A stretch of DNA of 64,000 nt, taken from NCBI RefSeq assembly GCF_945859685.1, contig NC_079148.1, forward strand, positions 26,795,946 to 26,859,945, given 5' to 3'. Below the pieces are notes generated by a model that was not told the origin of the DNA, did no database searches, and saw only the letters and a program-made list of their open reading frames with translations. Position 1 is the stretch's first letter; each line of letters begins with the position of its first letter. Positions 39,001 through 51,000 of the stretch are shown piece after piece. The translations under genes were made by a program, and so were the position numbers. The DNA comes from Eupeodes corollae (taxonomy: Eukaryota; Arthropoda; Insecta; Diptera; Syrphidae).

Positions 39001-42000
39001 ACCCGACACTCGTTATCCACACAGCACAAATCGCCAGAAACCGATGTTGGTTTCCAATAATGATCACCTTGAATAGCATTTTCCGTCCAATCTGGAATAA
39101 TCCGTATCGTTCGTTTTACTGCAGCTTTTCTGTAAAAACATAAAAAACAAAAATAATAAATTAAAGTTTCTTTTTTTAATTTTTAAGTTTATAAAATTAT
39201 TATAAAATGTTATATCAATTCCAATTTTTTGAATTTATATTTATACAAAAAAAAATTAAGATGTGAGAAATGCGAAAGACTTTTTCGAAGACGTCGAAAT
39301 AATTTGATAATAATCTGCAAAAAAAAAATTGATTGTATAGAATATAGAGGGTGTCTCGAAAGCCAACAGAAGTTCAAATTTATTGAAATTTGTGTACAAA
39401 AGTGCTAGAAACCCTCAAGAAATGGTTTGATAGCTGAAAGCTTAGTCAAAGCAAAATGTGAAGCGATGCACAGAATTTTGTTTGTTTATTTCGAAAATAA
39501 TAAAAGTTTAACCGCTACAGTTTAAAAATAATTATATTTTTGAACCTTCACCATCTTACAAAAACACTAAATAAGTTTTGACATTTGAATGACCAATTAA
39601 TTACCAACGCATTTGTGAATGGAACACTGGTATCTTGGCTGGCAGCTGTTAAACAGTAGTTTTTTGCTTATGGTTGCCAACGCTAACCTTCAAACAACAT
39701 AACTGATTTTTTGGGAAGACCAATACCGACATTTTTATGGCATTAATTTGCCTTCAGCTATTATAAGTCATTGAAAATTTGTATTTGAGAAAATTTTTTG
39801 AATTTTTGTCTTAAGAAGAACCAGTAGAGATATCGACTCCAAAGATAGGGCTCTCAAAAAAATTGCGTGGGTGGTTTTTTTACCATAGCAGTTTAAAAAA
39901 AATGAACATTAAACTAAATTTCATATTATACCAGTATATTTTTGGAAAAATCCAGTTAACGTTTTTTTTTTAAATCAAACAAACTAAAACAAAATTGTCA
40001 AATCGGTCATTTTACGAATTAAAAATGATTTCATTTCAGAAATTGTTTTCTTGCAACGAAAAATAACGTTTTCAAAATCTGTTAAAATCTTGCGAAAAAT
40101 CAAATTGACATTTTTTTGTTATAACAAAATAACAGCCTTAAAAAAAACATTATTTATTTTTATTTATTATTTTCGATGTAAATAGACAGTTTTTTTTACA
40201 AAAAAAATAAAAACCTAAAAAGAAACAATTCTAAAACTTTTTAAAAATTTACTTTCGACTCAAATAGCTTTTCAAAAACTAAAAATATTTGTCTTCAAAC
40301 TTTTTTTATTTCACAGAAAATATTTTTTTCGATACACAGTAGTTTTTTTTATAAAAACCCAACAGTCCGTTTTTTTCATAAATAGTAGTACGCAAATTTG
40401 CTAAAAATTGATGCTCGGTTTTTATATCTCTTAAATCAATTTCATTCATCCAATTTGTAAAAATTTAAGAAATGCTACTAAAATTGGTAAAAATTTGTTT
40501 TCGACCAAAAATCTATTTAACAAAACTAGATTTTCAAACTGAACTATTTCTTTACCTGAAAAATATGGTTGGTAATTTTAAAATGTTAAAGAATAATTCA
40601 ACTGACAAATTTTGAAACCCAACACGAAAACCTACAAATTTTTAAGCAAGAGAAATCGACAGACGGGGTGGGAAGTTATTAGTGTGGGTCGCATCATTGC
40701 CTCTTTTTTCATATAACATTCGACAAAAACTTTAAATGTTGTTTGATTTCATCTGTCTTACAAAAATAAAAAAATGCTAGAAAAATGAAAAACGATTTGA
40801 AAGTAAGTTTTGTTCTGGTAACGAATCTGTTGTCTAAACAATTCTATTATATCAAGTTTTTTAAATACAATTAAAAGACATAAAAACAATGTTGAAAACG
40901 AGTATTTTTAAAACTTGATCAAATAGTTAAAATAGGAGATTCGATCAAAATCAGCACTAAAAATTAGGTCCAATAAATATTCTTCAAATATATGAAAGTA
41001 AAATATTCAAGTTTTTCTCGAAAATTCATATAGATTCAAATAAAGACTCATAAACTAATGAGCATTTTGAGAAACTTAGTAAAAAACTTAAATGCTTGAA
41101 ATGGTATCTAAAAGAGAAGATTAGTACTTTGTAAAATCATCATACAATTTATTGTAAAGATATACTTTAAGCTTTAACTAAGCGTCAAAAACCCTGTTTT
41201 TGAATGTTTTAACATTTTTAAAAGTGGAGTATTTTAAAAACTCGATGTTTAAGAAGACATTTAAAAGAGAGATTCGAATAAAGGACATCTTAATTCTTAA
41301 ATAAAGTATTGTTTTGCTTGTGCAACAGAAACAAATATGTAATTTTGTCGACCAGTGTTCTTTTTATCCAAAAGTAAAACGGTTCGTTACACTGATTTGT
41401 TTTTCAATGTCAGACATTTTCAATGACAGGTTTTCGTTAAATTTCAATCAAATATTTTTTTAATGACAAAATTTTCATGATTGGCTTCAAAGATAAAAAA
41501 CCAATGATAGCTATAACTGGCTCCTGAGGCATCCTGTACGATCCTTGCAGTTCTTTAAGAAGTCAATAATACCCTCTTTAAAAAATTCAATTAATTTTCA
41601 GAGGGAACTGCACTCTTTTAAACTGAAACGGCAAATCGGTTGGAATTATCGGAATGCGGGGAATTAAAACCTTTTTTACTTTTGCTATTCCAGTCATGAT
41701 TAAAGCTTTTATTATTATTTCGTCCTGGGTAAGTAATCTAAAGCCGTGTACCATTACATAACTTTGTTGCGTCTCATAAACAGGACTGCAACACCAACTT
41801 TCAATCTCAACTTATGAGAAGGAACCCCTGATAATTCCAAAGAATTAAGAAACTCTATGGGGTATGATGTTACTTGATCCGTGTCCATAACTTTGTCTAC
41901 TGAGAGGTACTCGACGATATCTCCCTCTATGTCCGACATTTTTTGTTCGTTTATCTGGATAACTATATCATTAGTTGGACACAACTACTCATGATTGCCC

Positions 42001-45000
42001 ATATTTATTTGCAGGTTTGGATAGACATTATTTTAATATTTATAATGTGATCTTCTACAAAAGTAAACGCCTCATTCTAAATTATATCTGTCGGATTTTG
42101 TTCTTGAACTCTGTGTAAAATATCATCCGCCATATCATTTTTAGACTTATTAAACAATTGTTGAGGATTTGACAGTCCACATGTTGCTCTGTACTAATAT
42201 AGCAAAAAGCTCTTGCTCTTCTAGAGTTAGTTCCTATTGCCTGTCTATTTCTAAGCACCTTATGGTCTCACACGTCTCTCGAAATGTTGTTAATTCTTGA
42301 TCATTATGCTTTTTTAGATCAGAGAGAGGTTGGCCACGCACATGATGGCAAATCATTTTGAAGCAGAAACATTCCATGTTACTTACATGGACCGTGTATA
42401 CTCGCCTTAAGGCGTCTTCGGATTTGACACCAGGGCAATTTTAAACTGGAACTCCTTCTACGTTTCCATTCCTTTTTTGTGTTGCATTCCAGGTGAATAA
42501 TACCTTGGTACCCCGACGTAAAGAAGCGTTCTCGCAAACTCATCTCTTGTACAGAGTTCAAAGAAAGAGGTGAGAGTAATTTTAGGTGGATAAGATAGCC
42601 TCTCTTGTAAATTATTTTCCGTAAAATACACACTTTCGCTGTTTTCTAAATGCACACGGAGGGGTGCCTTTCATGTAAGGGAAACCTTAACAGACGCCAC
42701 ACAGCTTCGTTGCTGCTGACATACCGGCCAGACTGATAGGTTTGAACTTCATCTACGGGATTTGCAGCTTCCGAGTTTCTGAAATTAAATATTGCTGAGT
42801 CGCATCAAAATATTTTCATTCCAAATTTCATGCGAATTGGTTCAGTAGTTTAAGCGTGATTGTGTAACAGACAGACAGACAGACTTACCTTCACATTTAT
42901 AATATTAGTAAGATAAGATGATATCAAAATAATGTGTCATGTCTCTATAACTCGTTAATATATGTTTTTTTCTTCAAAGCCAAAGCACTCGCATTAGTAG
43001 ACTAACGAAGTGTTGTTTAGTTTTGGTGCTTGTTATCTGAAAATGACGAACGATGGCTCAGAATTGTTTTTAATGTTTTGACCTGCAAGATTATGAAGTT
43101 CAACCATTGATATGAAAACATTTTACAAAAGTTTGTTTGTTTGCCATTTTGGTTTCTATTGTTTTCAAACGACGGTAACTCTAAATCCATTTTTGACATC
43201 TTTCAAAACAAACACAAAACTAAAAGGCACTAAAAGTCTTATAAAAGTTGTATTAATCGGGTCTATATACCTCAGCGATGGAGAAATGTAAAAGTAGTTT
43301 TCATTCCCAAGGCGGGCAAATGCTCGCATGTCAACCCTAAGGACCTAAGACATATTAGCCTATCATCATTCATTCTCAAAACTCTGGAACGATTGATCGA
43401 TATCCATATACGTAATAGCATTGATAAGAGACTATTAATGTCTCAGCATGCTTACTGCAAAGGAAAATTGGTAGAAACAGCCTTGCACACTCTGGTAAGA
43501 ACTATCGAATACTCCCTAGAGCAAAAGGAATATACTATGGTGGCCTCCCCGGATATTGAGGGCGCTTTTAATAACGTTGACACATTCGCTATCACTTCTG
43601 CTATGACGACTGTAAACGTCGAATACTCAATCTGTGAGTTGATTAATCTTGTGCTAAAAAGCAGGATCATCAACTCTAAGTTGGGGATTTTTGCACAAAA
43701 AGGTATATCAGTAGAGGCACTCTGCAAGGTGGTGTTCTATCCCCTCTCCTGTGGAACATAGTGGTTAACGAACTACTAATATCCCTTGAGAGGGACGGCT
43801 ACAGAGTGGTTGCATATGCCGATGATGTTGCTATCGCCGTCGCAGGGAAACATCCTAATACACTGAGAGACCTCCTCCAAAATGCACTCATTATGCTCAC
43901 TAGATGGGCTGATCACTGCGGACTTAGTATTAATCCTCAAAAATCAGACTTCGCCCTTTTCACACGGAAATACAAGATCCCGGTAATTGAACCTCCTTCA
44001 ATAAAAGGTGTACCACTAATTTTTACCAATGAAACCAAATATCTTGGTCTGATATTGGACAAAAAATTAAGCTGGAAATCTAATATACAGGAAAGAGTTA
44101 AAAAAGCTACAGCAGCTCTTTTCCTTTGCAAGAAAGTCATAGGAAGCAAATGGGGTTTTCAACATCGCATAACCTACTGGCTATTTACATCGGTCATCCG
44201 ACCAATACTTATGTACGGGGTCTCAGTATGGTGGACTGCACTGGAAAAAGTCACATACTACGACAAACTCAGCAGAGTCCAATGCACTGCATGTCTCTAC
44301 ATAAGCGGGGCATTGAGAACCACACCCTTAGCAGCGTTAGACACTCTCCTTCATCTGCAACCCCTCGATATATTCAGTAAACAAGTGGCAGCGATAAGAC
44401 TCGACGCCTCATTTCAATAGACCATCAGCAATGTGGGGTACTACATCATTTTAAACCTCTTTGGTTCTATACCAAAGTACACAGATTACATGATTCCTAA
44501 ACCCCAATTTGGAAAAAACTTCCAGGTATCCATTCCATCCAAAGATGAATGGAAAGACAAAAAACTCCTGGATAACAAAAGTATTCATTTTTATACAGAT
44601 GGATCCAAGACAAATATTGGAGTTGGTAGTGGTGTGTACTCAGAAAATCTTAATCTAAGCATCTCATTCCGCCTCCCTAATCATTGTAGCGTCTTCCAAG
44701 CGGAAATTTTAGCGATCAAAGAGGTTCTCTCCTGGCTAAGAGAAAACGTGATATCAACTTCTGATATCCGCGTCTTCTCTGACAGTCAGGCTGCTATTAA
44801 ATCTCTTGACGGTGTCTCAACCAAATATCAAACGGCCCTCGATTGTCCATCGTCTCTTATGGAAATGGCGCAGCAATTTAACACCTATGTTGGGTGCCGG
44901 GCCATAGAGACATCACGGGAATTGTAGGCCGATGAACTCGATAAAAATGGAACCCTAATGCCTATTTCACCTGAAAGGCAGAAGATAGGTATAACGATAG

Positions 45001-48000
45001 TTGCATGTAAACTTATGCTAAAAAAAACAGCTTCTGCGATAGCAAATTCTAGGTGGCACTATTTACCAACATGCGAAGCCACAAAACTCATATGGCCTTC
45101 ACTGGACCTAAAGCGCTCAAAAGATTTGTTATCTCAAAGCAGACTTCATATAATCTCCCTAATAGGTGTCCTTACGTGACACTCTCTGAAATGACTTCTG
45201 CAGGAGCTGTATGGACGAAGAAGAAGAGAAAACAATCTCTCACCTTCTCTGCACTTGCCCTGCTCTTTCACTAAGACGAAAACTTTATCTGGGAGACTAC
45301 TCTTTTGATAATCCCAGTGAACTAGCTAAAAAGGATATCAAATATCTTCTTCGCTTTATAAAAAGTTCAAAATGGTTCGACTAGTAAGAAGTAATTCTCT
45401 AGATTCATGTGGTATCAGAATGGGCCTTTTCTTTTGACCTAAGTGTGTGGATTCTAATCCGCAGCCACGTTAACCTAACCTAACCTTATAAAAGTCATAA
45501 ACAAAAATGAGATTAATTTAAATGATTGTTACCAAAAACAAATTCCAGATACATATTTTAATTCTCAAATCTGGCCTCAAACCTTTAAAAAAATAGTAAG
45601 AAAATGTCATGTTTTACAATATTTGACAAATAGTTTTTTGAATTAATTTTTGAATTGTTAGACTCTGACGTTGTATGTTTTAGAGACAAAGGCTACTTCT
45701 TTATGTAAGCACTTTGCAAATTAGGTTTTCCCAAAATCTCAGCCCATATCTGTAGCTAATAAAAAATTCAAGCGAAACTTGAACTTTACAAGGAACAGTT
45801 CTTGTAAAATATAAATGTCAAAAGCTCAAAACACAAAGATTTGAAATTTAAATTTTAATTGCTTCATCTTTGTCAAATATGTGTTCTTCGTCTATATCTA
45901 TGGATTTCAAAGTATATCTCTGGACAATGTCAATGTGTTGCTACTATAACAGTATGGTTAATATCTCTTAGTTAATAATTCACCATTCAATTTGGGAAAT
46001 CATCAAGACACACGTGTAGCCTATCTCAAACAATCTCAAACACATCAGTCATTAGGACATGCTAAGTTATTCAATTAGAAAATTATTACTGTCTTCCGTT
46101 AACTTTCAAAATGGAGTTTGATAAGGTTAAAGGTGCTCGTGACTTTGATGTTTTGTGAATAATGACAAATTGTGGTATATCAACAACATTTAGAAATAAG
46201 ATGAACATGAGCTAATTAATTTGTTAATATTGAAATTGTCAAAATATACCTTGATGTGATTTTCAAGATATACACAAACCCGTATGTATGTATGTAGGAT
46301 GACCTACTTTGCGAGATTAAGTTCAAAGTAAAACAAATAGAAAATACTTTTAATACTCCTTTACAGTTATACCAAAAATGTACGTGCTCAAAAACCAACA
46401 GACAAATTTACACTCGGCTGACCTGATCAAATTGACCATTGCACTCCGTTCCGGATGCGGAAATCCATTTGTTTTTGTTTCAGGAAGTTTTTTTTCTGTT
46501 TCCTGGTACACATGCTTTTAGTGTTGTAAGTTCTGATGCAGTTGTTGGAACTTGGAACAACTATACAACTACTGCAGGAATATAGTTTCAAATATCCTGT
46601 CACATGAGCTGACATGACAATAATCAAGTGTTGGGGTTGCTATTCATTTTTTATTTTTCCTTTTTTTTTAGTAAAAATTTTCAAGCACCAGCAGAGTGCA
46701 CCATCACATAAAACTTAGCGTGTGGGGCATGTCAGCAAACACTTGGTTAGTTCAATTTCAATTTTGACAAGTATTCGATAGCGTTTACTGCTGAATCCAA
46801 CAGATGGAGAGGTAAAACTATTTTTTTGTGTTATTTTTGCCTTTTTGAAACGAAAATACGATGTCTGTAGAGCTTGCACGAGAGGTTTCCGCTTGATGGT
46901 TAGGTATAATGTTAACAAAACAGTGCTGTCGATAGTGCAGTTTGATATACATAAAAAAGAATGAATCTGAGAAGGGCAATTTATAAAATAGAAGTAGTTA
47001 GTTCAATGGTTAACTGATGTCGTTTTCAGTTCAAATTACAAGAGTTTAAATCTATTTCTTGTAAATAACACTTGTAACAAGATTTTGAATGTGTTAAAAT
47101 TTAAGCTATAGAATTGTTTGTATAGGGGCTTCGAATAAGAGGTTTCTTTTGATATATTTAAAAAATGTAATTTTTTAAAGAGAAATCATTGGATTTTTAT
47201 TTTATAGTAAAGAGATGCTTTATTTTTTGCTTTTTAAGCCAGAATGAAATTTTGTAACAGTTTAAAATTTTGGCAAATAATACTTAAAAAAATTGTAATT
47301 TAAAAAGTTCAGTGAAGATTCGTGTTGTGTAACTCAATGCTATTTTGACGTATCTGTACAAATTCTCCAAGTCAGTTTTCCCATAACGGAAATCGACAAT
47401 TTCAGCCTCATTTAGATAGAACGCATTTTTTTCTACAAGCAAATGACATCTACCCACAAAACGCGTTCTCCGATTTCTTAAGCTTGAACAAGCCGCAGGG
47501 TTTTTGTAAGGCATATGATTCAGGGAAATTGAAAAGTCGATGAGCTCGCCAAAAACGCAACACTTCTGCTTAATGTTAGACAAAAACATAACATAGGAAC
47601 ACCAGTTGCTACATGATAATATCTTCTCAAGCAATATGCTCTAGAATCAACGAATGCTAGATGGTCACAGAGTACCACCTGCCTAGCAACTAAGCAAATA
47701 TGGCCAAGTATTGACTTAAAACGGTCACTGAGCAGACAAAGTATAAGCTCTATAATTGGAGTAATAACGGGACACTGCCTCATAGGTAGACATGCTCTGA
47801 GGCTAGGGGTCTACACAAATGACTTCTGTAGAAGCTGCATGGATGAGGAAGAAGAGGAAACAGTCCAACACCTCCTATGTACATGTCCAGCACTCTCCAT
47901 TAGAAGGAATAACTTTCTCGGTAATCCCTTCTTCGATAATACCAGTGAAGTGGCAACGATTGACACAAAACGTCTCTCTAACTTTATTAAAAGTACGAAA

Positions 48001-51000
48001 TGGTTTGTTTAAGTTCATTACTCTCCCATGAGTAACCTCATTAGTGGTATACAATGAACCCTTGAGGTCTAGGTGCGTCAGTGACATCTGGACGGCAACT
48101 CCAACCTAACCTTACCTAAGACAAAGCTCAAACTTAATTTTTACAGAGAAACGTTGTGAAGAAAATGCAATTGTTCTTGTGGAAACTATCCTTTAAGTTC
48201 CAAATTGAAAGATTGGTTGATTTTTTTTCTCGTCAGAATTTAAATTTGTTTTTTCGTATTTCGTGATTTATTTTTTTTTTTAACGGCTCCGAAAGGCTTC
48301 ATCAATATCCATTTTATTAAAGCAAGGCACAAAATACTATTTATTTAATGACAGAATCTTTTTAACATCCGACCATTGTGTCATATCTGCTAACCTTTCA
48401 TGCCAAAAAACTTCAGTTAAAGAGAAAAAACCTACGAGAACCGTATGGCAATATGAGAAAGACAACTGAGACGGTCTCAAAGACGTCTTGAGGAACTTTA
48501 ACTGGTCACTATGCTTCCTCGATGTAGTACCCGTGGCATGATGGTACGATTCCTGCTTGTGCCACCTAAAGTTTTTTTTCACACGTACTGCCTCTTGTGA
48601 GGAATTGACAAATTCTCCAAGAGTAATTCTTGTCATGAAAAAGTGTTTTCTCAAATTAGCCGTTCGGGTTCGGCATATAAACTGTAGGTCCCCTCCATCC
48701 CTAAAAAAAGTACACGCACACAAGAATGGTTAAGAGTTGTAAGTCACTAGGCCCTGGTTCTCTACGGACTGTTGTGCCACCTTATTTATTTATTTATGCT
48801 TTCTCGACAGTGACGTGGATTTCAGCGCTGATATGTTTACAAACTTAACTATTTCAAACCTAAAGAAAACTCATGTAAAGAGGTTATTATAGGATCAAAG
48901 ATGTAAGTTTCCAGATTTATAAAGCAAACCCTACTGAGGAAAACCGGAATAAGTTTAAACAAGCTAGAAAAACTTGTAACGGAAATATTCGAAACATTAC
49001 ATTTTTGCATGACCAGCAATTACGTCAAAAAATAAAGTCCCAAAGTTAGTAAAACTTTCTTGTCATTTGTAAATAATGTGCGCAACACTAAGTCATCGTC
49101 AGTTCCTACGCTCGTTTCCAATGACACTCCTTTTGTAAGCTCCTTTCTACTATATTATGTGAAGGTCTGAAGACGTTTGTCAACAACCTGATGTGTCATA
49201 AGATTTTTTTAACATCGTTCTGGAAAGAATTGTGCACAACTCAACCGTCAACACTAGAGGCACATTTTCCAAAGGTTCATCCAATTAATAGGTTACAGCA
49301 ATGATATGGCAAAACCGCAAGATTAAAGCGTTTTTGAGAATTGCGACGGAAACGAGGAAGATGGGTTTTGTTGAAACTAGAAAATGTCCACTTAATTTCC
49401 AGTACCTTTCTAGTTCCATGTGTTATTTTGACATTTAAAGTGGAAGAAAAGGTTCGTTTGTTAACTGTTTTAGGCTTGTTCAGCTGTAGAAAAACTGTAG
49501 AAAACTGTTTTTATGAAACACACAAGTTAACAAATACCTTTGAAATATCTACAATGACACTTCAAAACCGAAATATAGTTTTTAAAATAATCTTACCAAA
49601 ACAACTTAAGTTGTATATTTTTTAAAATTGAATACAAAAAAACAGTGTTTATTTATTTTTGAAGTCACTTTAAACTAAACATATATATTGAAAAAAACTT
49701 CAAAAATAAATGAACACAGTTTTTTTTTGTTTTCTTGTCCCATTCCTTCCCCTCCCATGTTTTCAAAACTACCCTGTGACAAGATTGATTAGTATGAAAG
49801 TTTTTTTGAAATCTGGATAACTAAGTATGGGAGGAGTCATTAAATTTTGCTGAAGTTTGTTAAAGGATTTCTCACAATCTTCTGTCCAAGAGAATATCTG
49901 TTTCTTTTTCAATAACCGGTCCAGACGTTTAGCTATTTCTGCAAATTTTCTTACATCATCTTCGTTTTTAGACAGTGGATAATTTTTAATTGTTTCATAC
50001 TTCGTTGGATCTGGCTTTACTCCATTTGATGTTATCAGATGACTCAAATAAATTACTTCTGGTTTCAAGAAATTACATTTTTCTAAGTTTAGTTTCAAAT
50101 TATATTTACGTAACCTTCCTAAGACTTTGACTAATCTTTCGTTGCGATCTTTCAAATTCTTGCCAAAAGCTATTACATCATCAACATTTGGAAAAGCTGA
50201 GGCTTGTAAACCACTAAGAGCGATCGACATCATCCTCTGAAAACTATTTGTTGAGATTTTTAACCCGAAAGGTAGTCTCTTGAATGGTAATGACCTTCAT
50301 TTGTTGAAAAAGGCGTTATTGGCCTAGAATGTTTGTTAAGTGGGATTTAATGAAAAGAGCTTGTCATATCTAGAGTGGGAAAATATTTAGCATTACCTAG
50401 TTTATCTAATACATCTTCTAATCTCGTGAGTGGAAATTTATCATCTACAACTTTTTTATTCAGTGATCTAAAATGTACTACTTTCTCTCCATTTAGTTTG
50501 CCCGGTTTGGTTTTTCTTTGGAACTATAAGTCACGGTGAATTTTATGGACTGATAGACTCTTCTATTATGTCATTCTCAAGTAACTCAGACACTTGGTTT
50601 TGAATCTCATCTAATTGTGCATTTGGTAGTCTCTAATTTTGTAAAGGGTGATTTTTTTGAGGTTAGGATTTCGGTTCGAAATGTGTTTATGGTCTACATA
50701 ATCGACCAAGTGAGCAAACAATTAATGCGATTGTGACCAAGTTTCGCACTCAGTTTACTTTATTGGACATTAAACCAACCACACGAATGCGTACAGTGCG
50801 TACAGAAGAGAATATTGCGTCTGTTTCTGAGAGTGTTGCTGAAGACCGTGAAATGTCGATTCGTCGCCGTTCGCAGCAATTGGGTTTGTGTTATTCGACC
50901 ACATGGAAGATTTTACGCAAAGATCTTGGTGTAAAACCGTATAAAATACAGCTCGTGCAAGAACTGAAGCCGAACGATCTGCCACAACGTCGAATTTTCA

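Noticed and set aside
45486..47283. Possible nested gene in the quiet 1.8 kb of rdgA intron 1
   Set aside because: Only frames of up to 67 codons without motif or splice sites.
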